From Sphingomonas sp. S-NIH.Pt15_0812 (GTDB taxonomy: Bacteria; Pseudomonadota; Alphaproteobacteria; Sphingomonadales; Sphingomonadaceae), in assembly GCF_003951315.1 (NCBI RefSeq), contig NZ_QLJH01000016.1, positions 1 to 64,000 on the forward strand: 64,000 nucleotides of DNA, read 5' to 3'. Made by a program: the position numbers and the translations under genes. This document shows, piece after piece, positions 25,878 through 36,264 of the stretch. How positions within the stretch are numbered: the stretch's first letter is position 1; each line of letters opens with the position of its first letter. The notes beneath the pieces were generated by a model that did no database searches, was not told where the DNA came from, and was given only the letters and a program-made list of their open reading frames with translations.

Positions 25878-26918
25878 TCAGGCCGCGGCAATCGCCTGGG
25901 CCAGCGTCTCGAAGCCGTCGCGGGCGAGCAGCGCATCGAGATCGCGCGCGATGCGGCCAGGCAGGCCGGGGCCTTCATAGACCATCGCCGAATAGAGCTG
26001 CACCAGGCTGGCGCCGGCGCGGATGCGGGCATAGGCCGCCGCGCCGCTGTCGATGCCCCCGACCGAGACGAGCGGGATCGCCCCGCCGCTCGCCGATCGC
26101 GCCTCCGCCAGCTTGGCGCGGGCGAGCGGGGCGAGCGGGGCGCCGGACAGGCCGCCGGTCTCCGCAGCCTGGGGCGAGCGCAAGTTCGCCGGTCGCGAGA
26201 CGGTGGTGTTGGACACGATCAGCGCATCGATCCGCGCGTCGATCGCCGCGCGGACGATCGCGTCGAGGTCGGGGCGGTCGAGATCGGGCGCGATCTTGAG
26301 GAACAGCGGCCGCGTCCCCGCCGCGGCGCGCGTGGCGGCGAGCAGCTCGCCGAGCAGCGGCTGCGCCTGCAGGTCGCGCAGGCCCGGCGTGTTAGGCGAG
26401 CTGATGTTGATGGTCAGATAATCGGCCAGCGGCGCGGCGGCGGCGACGCCATGCGCGTAGTCGGCGATGCGGTCGGTGGAATCCTTGTTCGCGCCGACAT
26501 TGATGCCCAGCAGTCCGCGCCGCCGGCCGGTCGTCCCGGCGACCCGCGCCAGTCCCGCGTCCAGCCCCTTGTTGTTGAAGCCGTAGCGGTTCACCACCGC
26601 CCGGTCCTCGCGCAGGCGGAACAGGCGCGGCTTGGGATTGCCGGGTTGCGGACGCGGGGTCAGCGTGCCGATCTCGACCGCGCCGAAGCCCAGGCCCAGG
26701 AAACCGGCGATCGCCTCGCCATCCTTGTCGACCCCGGCGGCGAGGCCGATCGGATTGGCGAAATCCAGCCCCGCGACGACGCTGCGCAGCCGGAGGAACC
26801 GGTCCGGCGCGGTCGCCAACGGCGTCCCGGCCTTGCCCCAGGCGGCGAGCGACCGGACGGTGAGGGCGTGCGCGCGCTCGGCGTCGATGGCGAAAAGAGC
26901 AGGGTGATACCAGGCCAT
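25878..26918 (-). CDS. pyrD: dihydroorotate dehydrogenase (quinone), class 2
   Basis: 346 residues from ATG at 26916-26918 (MAWYHPALFAIDAERAHALT, the membrane-associating N-terminal helices of class 2 enzymes). FANPIGLAAGVDKDGEA, NRYGFNNKG, NISSPNTPGLRDLQ with the catalytic serine, KIAPDLD and VSVGGIDSG are all as expected. It oxidises dihydroorotate to orotate with FMN and passes electrons to quinone in pyrimidine synthesis. It diverges from the M16 protease across 118 bp. Confidence 0.95.
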   Translation of the reverse strand: MAWYHPALFAIDAERAHALTVRSLAAWGKAGTPLATAPDRFLRLRSVVAGLDFANPIGLAAGVDKDGEAIAGFLGLGFGAVEIGTLTPRPQPGNPKPRLFRLREDRAVVNRYGFNNKGLDAGLARVAGTTGRRRGLLGINVGANKDSTDRIADYAHGVAAAAPLADYLTINISSPNTPGLRDLQAQPLLGELLAATRAAAGTRPLFLKIAPDLDRPDLDAIVRAAIDARIDALIVSNTTVSRPANLRSPQAAETGGLSGAPLAPLARAKLAEARSASGGAIPLVSVGGIDSGAAAYARIRAGASLVQLYSAMVYEGPGLPGRIARDLDALLARDGFETLAQAIAAA

Positions 26919-27036
26919 GCCGGCCCTTTCGCATTCCATGCCGTCGCGGTCAAAGCCTCGTGTCGGACGGCGGCCCTCCCCAAACGGGCAGGAAAGCATT
27001 GGCCCCGCGGCGCGCAACCGGGTAAGGGAGTCGGCC

Positions 27037-29949
27037 ATGGCGTCCTTGTCACGCGCGTTCCGCGTCTCCGTTCTTTCCCTCCTCGTCACCACGGCGCCGC
27101 TGGTCGCCCAGGCGCCCCGCACCCAGGCGACCAAGACCCGCCCGCCGGCCGCTGCGCCCGCGACGCCGGCGGTGCCGGTCGACACCGCGGCCTGGCTGTA
27201 CAAGGGCAGCGACATCGCGCCCGATCCGGCCTGGCGGTTCGGCACCCTGCCCAACGGCCTGCGCTATGCGGTGCGCAAGAACGGCGTGCCGCCGGGGCAG
27301 GTGTCGGTGCGCGTCGCGATGGACGTGGGCTCGCTCTACGAACGCGACACTGAGCGCGGCTTCGCGCATTTCATCGAGCATCTGTCCTTCCGCTCCAGCG
27401 CCTATGTCCCCGATGGCGAGGCCAAGCGGGTGTGGCAGCGGCTGGGTGCGACCTTCGGGTCGGATTCGAATGCGCAGACCACGCCGACCCAGACGCTCTA
27501 CAAGCTCGATCTGCCCTCCGCTTCCGAGGCGGGGCTGGACGAAAGCCTGCACATCCTGTCGGGCATGATGGCCAAGCCGATCCTGTCGGATGCGTCGGTC
27601 AACGCCGAACGGCCGATCGTGCTGGCCGAACGGCGCGAGCAGCCCGGGCCGCAGGTGAAGTTCCAGGACGCGCTGCGCGAGACCTTCTTCGCGGGCCAGC
27701 CGCTCGCCGACCGATCGCCGATCGGCACGGAGAAGACGCTGCTCGCGGCGGACGGCGCGAGCGTCAAGGCATTCCACGACCGCTGGTATCGCCCCTCGCG
27801 CGCCGTCGTCATCATCTCGGGCGACATGGACCCGGCGGTCTTCTCGCGCCTGATCGTCAAGAACTTCGCCGACTGGAAGGCCAATGGCCCGGACGTGCCC
27901 GCGCCCGATTTCGGCAAGCCCGATCCGAGCAAGCCGGCGACCGCGACGCTGAGCGAGTCCGGCCTGCCCGCGATCGTCGCCACCGCCGTGCTGCGGCCGT
28001 GGCAGTTCAATGCCGACACGATCCTGTTCAACCAGAAGCGGATGGTCGATACCGTCGCCGCGCGGCTGGTCAGCCGCCGGCTGGAGCAGCGGGCGCGGGG
28101 CGGCGGCAGCTATCTCCAGGCGCAGGTCGCGGTCGACGACGAGTCGCGTTCGACCAATGGCACCTTCACCACCATCCTGCCGGTCGGCAACCAGTGGGAA
28201 GCGGCGCTGAAGGACGTGCGCGCCGTCGTCGCCGATGCGATGAAGACGCCGCCGACCCAGGCGGAGATCGACCGCGAGCTGGCCGATTACGATACCGTTA
28301 TGCGGACCATGGTCGAGACCTCGCGCGTCGAGGCGGGCGCCAAGCAGGCCGACGACATGGCCGGGGCGCTCGACATCCGCGAGACGACGACCTCGCCCGA
28401 AACCTCCTATCAGATCTTCAAGGACGCACGCGCCAAGACCATGTTCACGCCGGAGACGGTGCTGGCCTCGACGCGCAAGATCTTTCAGGGTGACGCCACC
28501 CGTGCCCTGGTCAACACGCCGACCCAGGAGGCGAACGTGCCGGCACGGCTGGCGGCGGCGCTGAAGGCGGATGTCAGCGGCTTGGCGGGCGAACGGCGCG
28601 TGCAGGCGGCGGTCGACTTCTCCAAGCTGCCGTCGCTGGGCGCACCGGGCAAGGTCGTGCAGCGCCAGGCGATGCCCGATATCGGGCTGGAGAAGGTGAC
28701 GTTCGCCAATGGCGTGCGGCTGCTGGTCTTCTCCAATCCGGCGGAGACGGGCCGCGTCTATGTCCGGGCGCGGTTCGGCGGCGGCTATGGCGAACTGCCG
28801 GCGAAGACGAGCACCGCGACCTGGGCGGCGGACACCGCGCTGGTCGCCAGCGGCATCGGCAAGCTGGACCAGGGCGACCTGGAGGCCTTGTCGGCCGGGC
28901 GGCGGATCGGGCTGGACTTCGGCATAGACGAGGATGCGTTCGTGCTGGCGGCGATGACCTCGCCGGCCGATTATCACGACCAGTTGCGGCTGATGGCGGC
29001 GAAGCTGGCCGTGCCCGGCTGGGATCCGGCGCCGATCGGTCGTGCGAAGGCGGCGGCGCAGGCGGCGCAGTCGGGGATGCGCGCCTCGCCGACCGCGGTG
29101 CTGAGCCGCGACCTGGAGGGGCTGTTGCGCGATGGCGATCCGCGCTGGGCCGCCCCGACCAGCCAGGAGATCGCGGCGCTGACGCCCAGGCGTTTCCGCA
29201 AGACCTGGGAGCCGGTGCTCGCCTCCGGCCCGGTCGAGGTGATGGTGTTCGGCGACGTGAAGACCGACGAGGCGATCGCCGCCGTCACCGACACGTTCGG
29301 CGCGATGGCGCCGCGCGGCAACGAGGCCGGCCCGCCGCTGACCGTCCGCTTCCCCGCGCATGTCGCGACGCCGGTCGTCCGCATCCATGACGGCCCGGAC
29401 AGCCAGGCGGCGGCGGTGATCGCCTGGCCGACCGGCGGCGGCATCGCCGAGATCCGCACCAGCCGCCAGCTCGACATCCTGGCGCAGATCTTCTCCGACC
29501 GGCTGTTCGAGCGACTGCGCCAGGAATCGGGGGCGAGCTACAGCCCCTCCGTTTCCAGCCAATGGCCGGTCGGCAGCACCAGCGGCGGCAAGATCGTCGC
29601 GATCGGTCAGGTGTCGCCGGAGAATGTGCCGCTCTTCTTCCGCCTGTCGCGCGAGATCGCGGCGGATTTGGCGAAGAACCCGGTCGGCGTGGACGAGCTG
29701 GAGCGGACGATCAAGCCGATGGGACAGCAGTTGTTGCGCGCCTCCACCTCCAGCCAGTTCTGGCTCGCGCAGATGGGCGGCGGCACCTATGACCCGCGCC
29801 GTCTGGCGGCGGTGCGCTCGCTCGGCTCGGACCTGATGACGACCACGCCCGCCGAGTTGCAGGCGCTCGCCGCCCGCTATCTGCGGCCGGATACCGACTG
29901 GACGATGGAAGTGCTGCCGAAGGCCAAGGCGCCCGCCACGGCCCGCTGA
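27037..29949 (+). CDS. M16 family zinc metallopeptidase (two-domain, periplasmic)
   Basis: 970 residues from ATG 27037 behind AAGGGAG. A signal peptide (SVLSLLVTTAPLVAQA) points to the periplasm. The inverted zinc motif H111-F-I-E114-H115 sits in RGFAHFIEHLSF, with the third-ligand region NAERPIVLAERRE about 75 residues later. The C-terminal half repeats the M16 fold (GVRLLVFSNPAETGRVYV) without HxxEH, as in pitrilysin-type clamshell enzymes. It likely degrades oligopeptides. It is followed by a strong hairpin at 29954-29991. Confidence 0.9.
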   Translation: MASLSRAFRVSVLSLLVTTAPLVAQAPRTQATKTRPPAAAPATPAVPVDTAAWLYKGSDIAPDPAWRFGTLPNGLRYAVRKNGVPPGQVSVRVAMDVGSLYERDTERGFAHFIEHLSFRSSAYVPDGEAKRVWQRLGATFGSDSNAQTTPTQTLYKLDLPSASEAGLDESLHILSGMMAKPILSDASVNAERPIVLAERREQPGPQVKFQDALRETFFAGQPLADRSPIGTEKTLLAADGASVKAFHDRWYRPSRAVVIISGDMDPAVFSRLIVKNFADWKANGPDVPAPDFGKPDPSKPATATLSESGLPAIVATAVLRPWQFNADTILFNQKRMVDTVAARLVSRRLEQRARGGGSYLQAQVAVDDESRSTNGTFTTILPVGNQWEAALKDVRAVVADAMKTPPTQAEIDRELADYDTVMRTMVETSRVEAGAKQADDMAGALDIRETTTSPETSYQIFKDARAKTMFTPETVLASTRKIFQGDATRALVNTPTQEANVPARLAAALKADVSGLAGERRVQAAVDFSKLPSLGAPGKVVQRQAMPDIGLEKVTFANGVRLLVFSNPAETGRVYVRARFGGGYGELPAKTSTATWAADTALVASGIGKLDQGDLEALSAGRRIGLDFGIDEDAFVLAAMTSPADYHDQLRLMAAKLAVPGWDPAPIGRAKAAAQAAQSGMRASPTAVLSRDLEGLLRDGDPRWAAPTSQEIAALTPRRFRKTWEPVLASGPVEVMVFGDVKTDEAIAAVTDTFGAMAPRGNEAGPPLTVRFPAHVATPVVRIHDGPDSQAAAVIAWPTGGGIAEIRTSRQLDILAQIFSDRLFERLRQESGASYSPSVSSQWPVGSTSGGKIVAIGQVSPENVPLFFRLSREIAADLAKNPVGVDELERTIKPMGQQLLRASTSSQFWLAQMGGGTYDPRRLAAVRSLGSDLMTTTPAELQALAARYLRPDTDWTMEVLPKAKAPATAR

Positions 29950-29953
29950 TCCT

Positions 29954-29991
29954 GCGAACGACTTGCGCCCGGAAATGCGCGAGTCGTTCGC
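29954..29991. terminator. strong hairpin after M16 peptidase gene
   Basis: GCGAACGACT (29954-29963) pairs perfectly with AGTCGTTCGC (29982-29991); a G-U pair and GCGC/GCGC extend the stem to about 15 bp around an 8-base loop. It starts 5 bp after the stop codon. There is no T-run after it, so it may act as a Rho-dependent end or 3' RNA protector. Confidence 0.6.
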
Positions 29992-30032
29992 AAAGATAGC
30001 GGTTGATTCCGGCGGTGCGCTGCACCATTTGC

Positions 30033-30059
30033 CTAATCGGAACAAGATGGTCTGATTAG
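30033..30059. promoter_or_regulatory. inverted repeat upstream of rrf2-suf operon (putative Rrf2 operator)
   Basis: CTAATC at 30033-30038 and GATTAG at 30054-30059 form a perfect outer inverted repeat, with further matched positions inside (GGA/TC, CA/TG). It ends 6 bp before the start codon of the Rrf2 regulator, so a bound protein would block expression. This suggests autoregulation of the suf operon by the first gene. Confidence 0.5.
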
Positions 30060-30065
30060 CTCTTT

Positions 30066-30536
30066 ATGCGCCTGTCCTCTCTCTCCGATTATGCCGTCGT
30101 GATGATGTCGGCCGCCGCACGCCACTGCGGCGGCGCTCGACTGAACGCGACGCTGCTCGCCGAGGAGACGGGCGTGCCGCTGCCGACCGCGCAGAAGCTG
30201 GTCAGCCGATTGTCGTCGGCCGGGCTGTTGGAAAGCACGCGCGGCACCGGTGGCGGCTTCCGCCTCGCGCGGCCGCCGGCGGCGATCAGCCTGGCGGACG
30301 TGATCGAGGCGGTCGAGGGGCCTATCGCGCTCACCGCCTGCGTCGAGGAAAGCCGGCATGATTGCGCGATCGAGGGCAGTTGCCGCGTTCGTCCGCACTG
30401 GTCGGTGGTCAATACCGCCGTTCGCGGCGCACTGGCCGGCGTGTCGCTCGCCCAGCTTTCCGTCGAACCCGTAACCCATACCGCCCCCAGGACTGTTGCA
30501 AGCCGCGCGCCGGCCTTGGCCGGGGCTCAGGAGTAA
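30066..30536 (+). CDS. Rrf2 family Fe-S-sensing regulator of the suf operon
   Basis: 156 residues. A winged helix spans the N-terminal 70 residues ([13 protein letters not shown]..., [18 protein letters not shown]), followed by a three-cysteine cluster loop C92-x7-C100-x5-C106 as in IscR-type proteins. The bound Fe-S cluster would report cluster supply and tune transcription of the downstream suf genes. It is the first gene of the operon; its TAA is 2 bp before the sufB start. Confidence 0.88.
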   Translation: MRLSSLSDYAVVMMSAAARHCGGARLNATLLAEETGVPLPTAQKLVSRLSSAGLLESTRGTGGGFRLARPPAAISLADVIEAVEGPIALTACVEESRHDCAIEGSCRVRPHWSVVNTAVRGALAGVSLAQLSVEPVTHTAPRTVASRAPALAGAQE

Positions 30537-30538
30537 TC

Positions 30539-32011
30539 ATGGCGACCAAGAACGCAGAGGCCCATGCGGCCGTATCGAAGAAGTATGAGTGGGGCTTCGC
30601 CACCGATATCGAGCAGGACTTCGCGCCCAAGGGGCTGAGCGAGGACACCGTCCGCTATATCTCCGCCAAGAAGAACGAGCCGCAATGGATGCTTGACTGG
30701 CGGCTGAAGGCATTCCGTCTGTGGCAGACGATGGAAGCCCCGGACTGGTCGAAGCTGAACGTGCCGCCGATCGACTATCAGGACGCCTATTACTACGCCG
30801 AGCCCAAGGCCAAGGCGACGATCAAGTCGCTCGACGAACTCGATCCCGAGATCCGGCGGACCTATGAGAAGCTGGGCATCCCGATCGAGGAGCAGAAGCT
30901 GCTCGCCAATGTCGAGGGTGCGGAGCCGCCGCGTCGCGTCGCCGTCGATGCGGTGTTCGACAGCGTCTCGGTCGCGACCACCTTCCGCAAGGAGCTGGAG
31001 GCGGCCGGCGTCATCTTCCGCTCGATCAGCGAGGCGATCCGCGAATATCCCGATCTGGTCCGCAAGTGGCTGGGCAAGGTCGTGCCGCAGCGCGACAACT
31101 ACTTCGCGACGCTGAACAGCGCGGTCTTCTCCGACGGCACCTTCGTCTATGTGCCGGAGGGCGTGCGCTGTCCGATGGAGCTGTCGACCTATTTCCGCAT
31201 CAATGCGGAGAATACGGGGCAGTTCGAGCGCACGCTGATCGTCGCCGACAAGGGCTCGTACGTCTCCTATCTGGAGGGCTGCACCGCACCGATGCGCGAC
31301 GAGAACCAGCTGCACGCGGCGGTCGTCGAGCTGGTCGCGCTGGACGATGCCGAGATCAAATATTCGACCGTGCAGAACTGGTATCCGGGCGACGAGAACG
31401 GCGTCGGCGGCATCTATAATTTCGTGACCAAGCGCGCTCTGTGCCAGGGCCGGAACAGCAAGGTGTCGTGGACTCAGGTGGAGACCGGTTCGGCGATCAC
31501 CTGGAAATATCCGTCCTGCGTGCTGGCGGGCGACGGTTCGGTCGGCGAGTTCTACTCGGTGGCGGTGACCAACAATCGCCAGCAGGCCGATACCGGCACC
31601 AAGATGATCCATCTGGGCAAGAACACCCGCTCGACCATCGTGTCGAAGGGGATCAGCGCGGGGCGTTCCGACAATACCTATCGCGGGCTGGTCCGGGTCG
31701 GGCCGACCGCCGAGAATGTCCGCAACTTCACCCAGTGCGACAGCCTGTTGCTGTCGGACCAGTGCGGCGCGCATACCGTGCCCTATATCGAGGTGAAGAA
31801 CCCCAGCGCGCAGATCGAGCATGAGGCGACGACCAGCAAGATCAGCGAGGACCAGCTCTTCTACGCCATGTCGCGCGGGCTGGACCAAGAGGCGGCGGTC
31901 GCGCTGATCGTCAACGGCTTCGCCCGCGAGGTGCTGAAGCAGCTGCCGATGGAGTTCGCGGTCGAGGCGCAGAAGCTGCTCGGGATTTCGCTCGAAGGTT
32001 CGGTCGGTTGA
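30539..32011 (+). CDS. sufB: Fe-S cluster assembly scaffold protein SufB
   Basis: 490 residues from ATG 30539 behind a GGAG site. [32 protein letters not shown] at the N-terminus, the [22 protein letters not shown] core and the conserved [22 protein letters not shown] near the C-terminus, with cysteines used for cluster assembly, are diagnostic for SufB. It forms the SufBC2D complex in the cytosol that assembles Fe-S clusters under oxidative or iron stress. The sufBCD order follows directly. Confidence 0.97.
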   Translation: MATKNAEAHAAVSKKYEWGFATDIEQDFAPKGLSEDTVRYISAKKNEPQWMLDWRLKAFRLWQTMEAPDWSKLNVPPIDYQDAYYYAEPKAKATIKSLDELDPEIRRTYEKLGIPIEEQKLLANVEGAEPPRRVAVDAVFDSVSVATTFRKELEAAGVIFRSISEAIREYPDLVRKWLGKVVPQRDNYFATLNSAVFSDGTFVYVPEGVRCPMELSTYFRINAENTGQFERTLIVADKGSYVSYLEGCTAPMRDENQLHAAVVELVALDDAEIKYSTVQNWYPGDENGVGGIYNFVTKRALCQGRNSKVSWTQVETGSAITWKYPSCVLAGDGSVGEFYSVAVTNNRQQADTGTKMIHLGKNTRSTIVSKGISAGRSDNTYRGLVRVGPTAENVRNFTQCDSLLLSDQCGAHTVPYIEVKNPSAQIEHEATTSKISEDQLFYAMSRGLDQEAAVALIVNGFAREVLKQLPMEFAVEAQKLLGISLEGSVG

Positions 32012-32016
32012 TATTC

Positions 32017-32039
32017 GCACCTCCCCGGCGGGGAGGTGC
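32017..32039. repeat. intergenic palindromic unit between sufB and sufC
   Basis: GCACCTCCCC (32017-32026) and GGGGAGGTGC (32030-32039) are perfect inverted copies around GGC. It fills the 39-bp sufB-sufC gap. A closely related palindrome occurs at 42273-42290, so this looks like a dispersed repeat; in RNA it would form a hairpin that could protect the sufB message. Confidence 0.7.
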
Positions 32040-32050
32040 CTGAAGGATGA

Positions 32051-32793
<743 letters not shown>

Positions 32794-32797
<4 letters not shown>

Positions 32798-33870
32798 GCG
32801 TGCTCGAACTGCCTTCGGTCCGCGAGGAATCGTGGCGCTGGTCGGATCCTGAGGCGATCGCGGCGGCGGCCGCGATGCCCTGGTCCGATGCGCCGGTCGA
32901 TGCGGCCGTCTATTTCCTCGACCTGCCCGGCGCGCGCATCGTGGTGCGCGACGGCGTGGTCGACCAGGCGGCGAGCGACCTGCACCGCGTGACGCTGGGT
33001 CATGTCGAGGCGGCGGAACATGCGCTCGGCCGCCGCACCGCCGGCCCCGGCTGGGTGCTGGACCTGGCCGAGGATGGCGCCGCGCATCCGGTGCAGATCG
33101 TCCATGTCTCGACCGGTGGCAGCAACCATTTTGCCGGCGCGATCCGGCTGGCCGATGACGCCACCGCGCAGGTGGTGGAAACCTATGTCGGCGCCGGCTG
33201 GGCCAATCGCGGCCTGTCGGTGACGCTGGGCAAGGCGGCGCGGCTGATGCGCGCGGTGCGCCTGCTCCAAGCGGGCGGCTTCACCTCGTTGCGCGAGGAT
33301 GCGACGCTGGGCCAGGGCGCGAGCCTCGTCACCAGCTTCCTGGGCGCGGGCGCGGCGGGCACCCGCATCGACGCGACGATCGTGGCCGGGGAGGGGGCGT
33401 TCGCCGAATATGGCGGCGCGTTGCTGACCGCCGGCGAGCAGCGGCAGGAATGCGCCGTCGCCGTTCGCCATGCCGAGCCGAACGGCCAGTCGCACCAGTT
33501 GTGGCGCGCGGTCGCGGCCGATCGCTCGACCGCCAGCCTGGCGGCGCGGGTCGAGGTGGCGCGTCATGCGCAGAAGACCGATGGCGAGCAATCGCTGCGC
33601 GGCCTGCTGCTCAAGCGTACCGCCACCGTCAACCTCAAGCCCGAGCTGGAGATCTTCGCCGACGACGTGAAATGCGCGCACGGCGCGACGGTCGGCGAGC
33701 TGGACGCGCGCGCGCTGTTCTACATGCAGAGCCGGGGCATCCCGCGTGCACGCGCGCAGGCGTTGCTGACCCGCGCCTTCGTCGCCGACGCGCTCGACCG
33801 GATCGGCAATGCGGTGGTGCGCGAGGCATTCGCGTCTGATGCCGATGCCTGGCTGGCGGCGGCGCTGTGA
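32794..33870 (+). CDS. sufD: Fe-S cluster assembly protein SufD
   Basis: 358 residues from GTG at 32794, which overlaps the sufC stop by four bases. The C-terminal half shows KTDGEQSLRGLLL and LEIFADDVKCAHGATVGELD, the SufD counterpart of the SufB core, with MQSRGIPRARAQALL after it. SufD pairs with SufB and is needed for iron acquisition by the scaffold. Its own TGA overlaps the GTG of sufS. Confidence 0.93.
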
Positions 33871-35090
33871 GGGTTCTGACCGCCCCCGCGTCTAGTGCGC
33901 CGCTCGACACGGTCGCCGACTTCCCGGCGATCCCAGACGGCTGGGCCTATCTCGACACCGCCGCCACGGCGCAGAAGCCGCAAGCCGTGGTCGATGCGAT
34001 CACCGCCGCCTATGGCGAGACCTATGCCACCGTGCATCGCGGCGTCTATCAGCGCTCGGCGGACATGACACTGGCCTATGAGGCGGCGCGGCGACGCGTG
34101 GCCGACTTTATCGGTGCGGGTTCGGCGGACGAATGCGTGTTCGTGCGCGGCGCGACCGAGGGGATCAACCTGGTCGCGCAATGCTGGGCGGGAACGCAGC
34201 TCAAGGCCGGCGACCGCATCCTCCTGTCGATGCTGGAGCATCACAGCAACATCGTGCCGTGGCAGATGGTCGCGGAGCGGATCGGCGCGGCCATCGACGT
34301 GGTGCCGCTGACGGCGGACGGTCGCATCGATCTGGACGCGGCGGCGGCGATGCTGACCCCCGCGCACAAGCTGGTCGCGTTCGCCCATGTCTCGAACGTG
34401 CTCGGCTCGGTGACGGACGTGAAGCGGGCGGTCGCGCTGGCGCACGGCGTCGGTGCGAAGATCCTGGTCGACGGTTGCCAGGCGGTGCCGCGCCTGCCGG
34501 TCGACGTGACCGCGCTCGGCTGCGACTTCTATGTCTTTTCCGGTCACAAGCTCTATGGCCCGACCGGGATCGGCGTGTTGTGGGGCAAGCCGGAGTTGCT
34601 GGATGCCATGCCGCCCTGGCAGGGCGGCGGGTCGATGATCGACAAGGTCAGCTTCCAGCGCACCACCTATGCCGCCCCGCCCGGACGGTTCGAGGCGGGG
34701 ACGCCGCATATCGTCGGCGCGCTGGGGCTGCACGCCGCGATCGACTATGTCGAGTCGATCGGCCTGATGCGCATCCACGCGCATGAGACGGCGCTGGTGA
34801 CCCAGGCGCGCACGGCCCTGGCGGCGATCCCCGGCATCCGCTTGTTCGGGCCGGAGGACAGCGCCGGAATCGTCAGCTTCGCGATGCAGGGGGTGCATCC
34901 GCACGACATTGGCACCATCTTGGACGAGGCACAGGTGGCGATCCGCGCCGGCCATCACTGCGCGCAGCCGCTGATGGAGGTGCTGGGCGTGGAGGCGACG
35001 GCGCGGGCCAGCTTCGGAGTGTATAACGGTCCGCGCGATGTCGAGGCGTTGGTCGCCGGCATCGCCCGCGTCGCGCGGATTTTTGGCTAG
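33867..35090 (+). CDS. sufS: cysteine desulfurase SufS
   Basis: 407 residues from GTG 33867. Class V aminotransferase fold with YLDTAATAQKPQ, TVHRGVYQRS, the PLP lysine in YVFSGHKLYGPTGIG and the persulfide-forming cysteine in AGHHCAQPLM. It removes sulfur from cysteine for delivery to SufBCD. No sufE gene is present in the operon; a sulfur acceptor must be encoded elsewhere or be replaced. Confidence 0.96.
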   Translation: MRVLTAPASSAPLDTVADFPAIPDGWAYLDTAATAQKPQAVVDAITAAYGETYATVHRGVYQRSADMTLAYEAARRRVADFIGAGSADECVFVRGATEGINLVAQCWAGTQLKAGDRILLSMLEHHSNIVPWQMVAERIGAAIDVVPLTADGRIDLDAAAAMLTPAHKLVAFAHVSNVLGSVTDVKRAVALAHGVGAKILVDGCQAVPRLPVDVTALGCDFYVFSGHKLYGPTGIGVLWGKPELLDAMPPWQGGGSMIDKVSFQRTTYAAPPGRFEAGTPHIVGALGLHAAIDYVESIGLMRIHAHETALVTQARTALAAIPGIRLFGPEDSAGIVSFAMQGVHPHDIGTILDEAQVAIRAGHHCAQPLMEVLGVEATARASFGVYNGPRDVEALVAGIARVARIFG

Positions 35091-35093
35091 GAT

Positions 35094-35543
35094 ATGAGCA
35101 TGAGCGACTTTTCGGTCGAAGAGGTGGAGGGCGTGGCTTCCCCGCCCAGGGCGCGGGTCGAGGATGCGCCGCGCGAGCGCGATTATCTCGCCGGGTTCCT
35201 GGCGCAGAAGCCGCAGGGCGACGCCCTGGGCGAACCGGGCGGCGCGCTCTATGAGGGCGTGATCACGGCGTTGAAGGAGATTTTCGACCCGGAAATCCCC
35301 GTCAACATCTATGACCTGGGCCTGATCTACGGCGTCGAGGTGACGGATGGCGGCCATGCCGTGGTCACGATGACGCTGACCACGCCGCATTGTCCGGTCG
35401 CGGAGTCGATGCCGGCCGAGGTGGAGCTTCGCGTCTCCGCCGTGCCGGGGATCGCTACGGCCGATGTCAATCTGGTCTGGGACCCGCCCTGGGACCCGCA
35501 GAAGATGTCGGACGATGCCAAGCTCGAACTGGGGATGCTGTGA
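35094..35543 (+). CDS. sufT: SufT / MIP18-family Fe-S assembly protein
   Basis: 149 residues. The C-terminal 100 residues are a DUF59/MIP18 domain with EIFDPEIPVNIYDLGLIYGV, TLTTPHCPVAESMP (conserved cysteine) and LVWDPPWDPQKMSDDAK. Such SufT proteins help mature Fe-S proteins when demand is high. The start used is the first of two nearby ATG codons (35094 and 35100). The stop overlaps the sufA start (TGATG). Confidence 0.92.
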   Translation: MSMSDFSVEEVEGVASPPRARVEDAPRERDYLAGFLAQKPQGDALGEPGGALYEGVITALKEIFDPEIPVNIYDLGLIYGVEVTDGGHAVVTMTLTTPHCPVAESMPAEVELRVSAVPGIATADVNLVWDPPWDPQKMSDDAKLELGML

Positions 35544-35896
35544 TGGCCACCACCCTGCGTCCGCGCCCCGCCGCGCTCCTCCTGACTGCCACCGCCGAGG
35601 CGCGCATCGCCGCGCTGATGGCCAAGGCGCCGGAGGGCGCGGTCGGCGTCAAGCTGTCGACCCCGCGTCGCGGCTGTTCGGGCCTGGCCTATTCGGTCGA
35701 CTATGTCACCGAGGCCAAGCCGTTCGACGAGCGCATCGATACGCCGGGCGGCACGCTGTTCGTCGATGGCGGATCGATCCTCTATCTGATCGGATCGACC
35801 ATGGACTGGGTGGAGGATGATTTCACCGCCGGCTTCGTGTTCAACAATCCCAACGCCAAGGGCGCGTGCGGGTGCGGCGAGAGTTTCACGGTCTGA
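35543..35896 (+). CDS. sufA: A-type Fe-S carrier protein (SufA/IscA)
   Basis: 117 residues from ATG 35543, coupled to sufT by TGATG. HesB/IscA domain with RRGCSGLAYSVDY and the C-terminal ACGCGESF, giving the three conserved cysteines that hold or pass on a cluster. It is the last gene of the suf operon. Confidence 0.95.
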   Translation: MATTLRPRPAALLLTATAEARIAALMAKAPEGAVGVKLSTPRRGCSGLAYSVDYVTEAKPFDERIDTPGGTLFVDGGSILYLIGSTMDWVEDDFTAGFVFNNPNAKGACGCGESFTV

Positions 35897-35975
35897 ACTC
35901 GATCGGTTAGCTGATCTGGCGGTTCACTGATCTGGATGAATACGGCTACCGGTCGAGGCACATAAGCCACCGCCC

Positions 35976-36191
35976 ATGCGTATGGGTGGGATGACCGAGA
36001 ATGTCCCGCCCGACCGCCAGCGCCGCTTGTTGCGCGTCTTCCTCATCGCCGCGGCGGTGTTCGCTTTCGCCTGGGTGGTGGCCATCACGGCCGAGGTGAT
36101 CAGTGGCCGCACCAAGCTGAAGGAACATGCCATTCCTTCGCAGCAGACGCCCGCATCGGGAGGCCAGCCGCCGCTGCAACCGCGCGGCTGA
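35976..36191 (+). CDS. small single-pass membrane protein, unknown function
   Basis: 71 residues; a basic stretch (PPDRQRRLLR) precedes one membrane segment (VFLIAAAVFAFAWVVAITAEVI), then a proline/glutamine-rich tail. The start could equally be ATG 35982 or 35991. I do not recognise a family. Its codon use matches neighbours, and it stands alone between sufA and the leftward aldehyde dehydrogenase gene. Confidence 0.6.
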   Translation: MRMGGMTENVPPDRQRRLLRVFLIAAAVFAFAWVVAITAEVISGRTKLKEHAIPSQQTPASGGQPPLQPRG

Positions 36192-36264
36192 ACAGGCATC
36201 GGGCTGTATGACCACCCCGATCGCCACGGCGGGAATGCCGGGCGACCGGGGCGGCGTGCTTCGA

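Noticed and set aside
27049..30045. Nearly 1000-codon leftward frame opposite the M16 peptidase
   Set aside because: Composition is antisense-like (RRR, GQ, DRR runs) and the plus strand shows HxxEH and a signal peptide.
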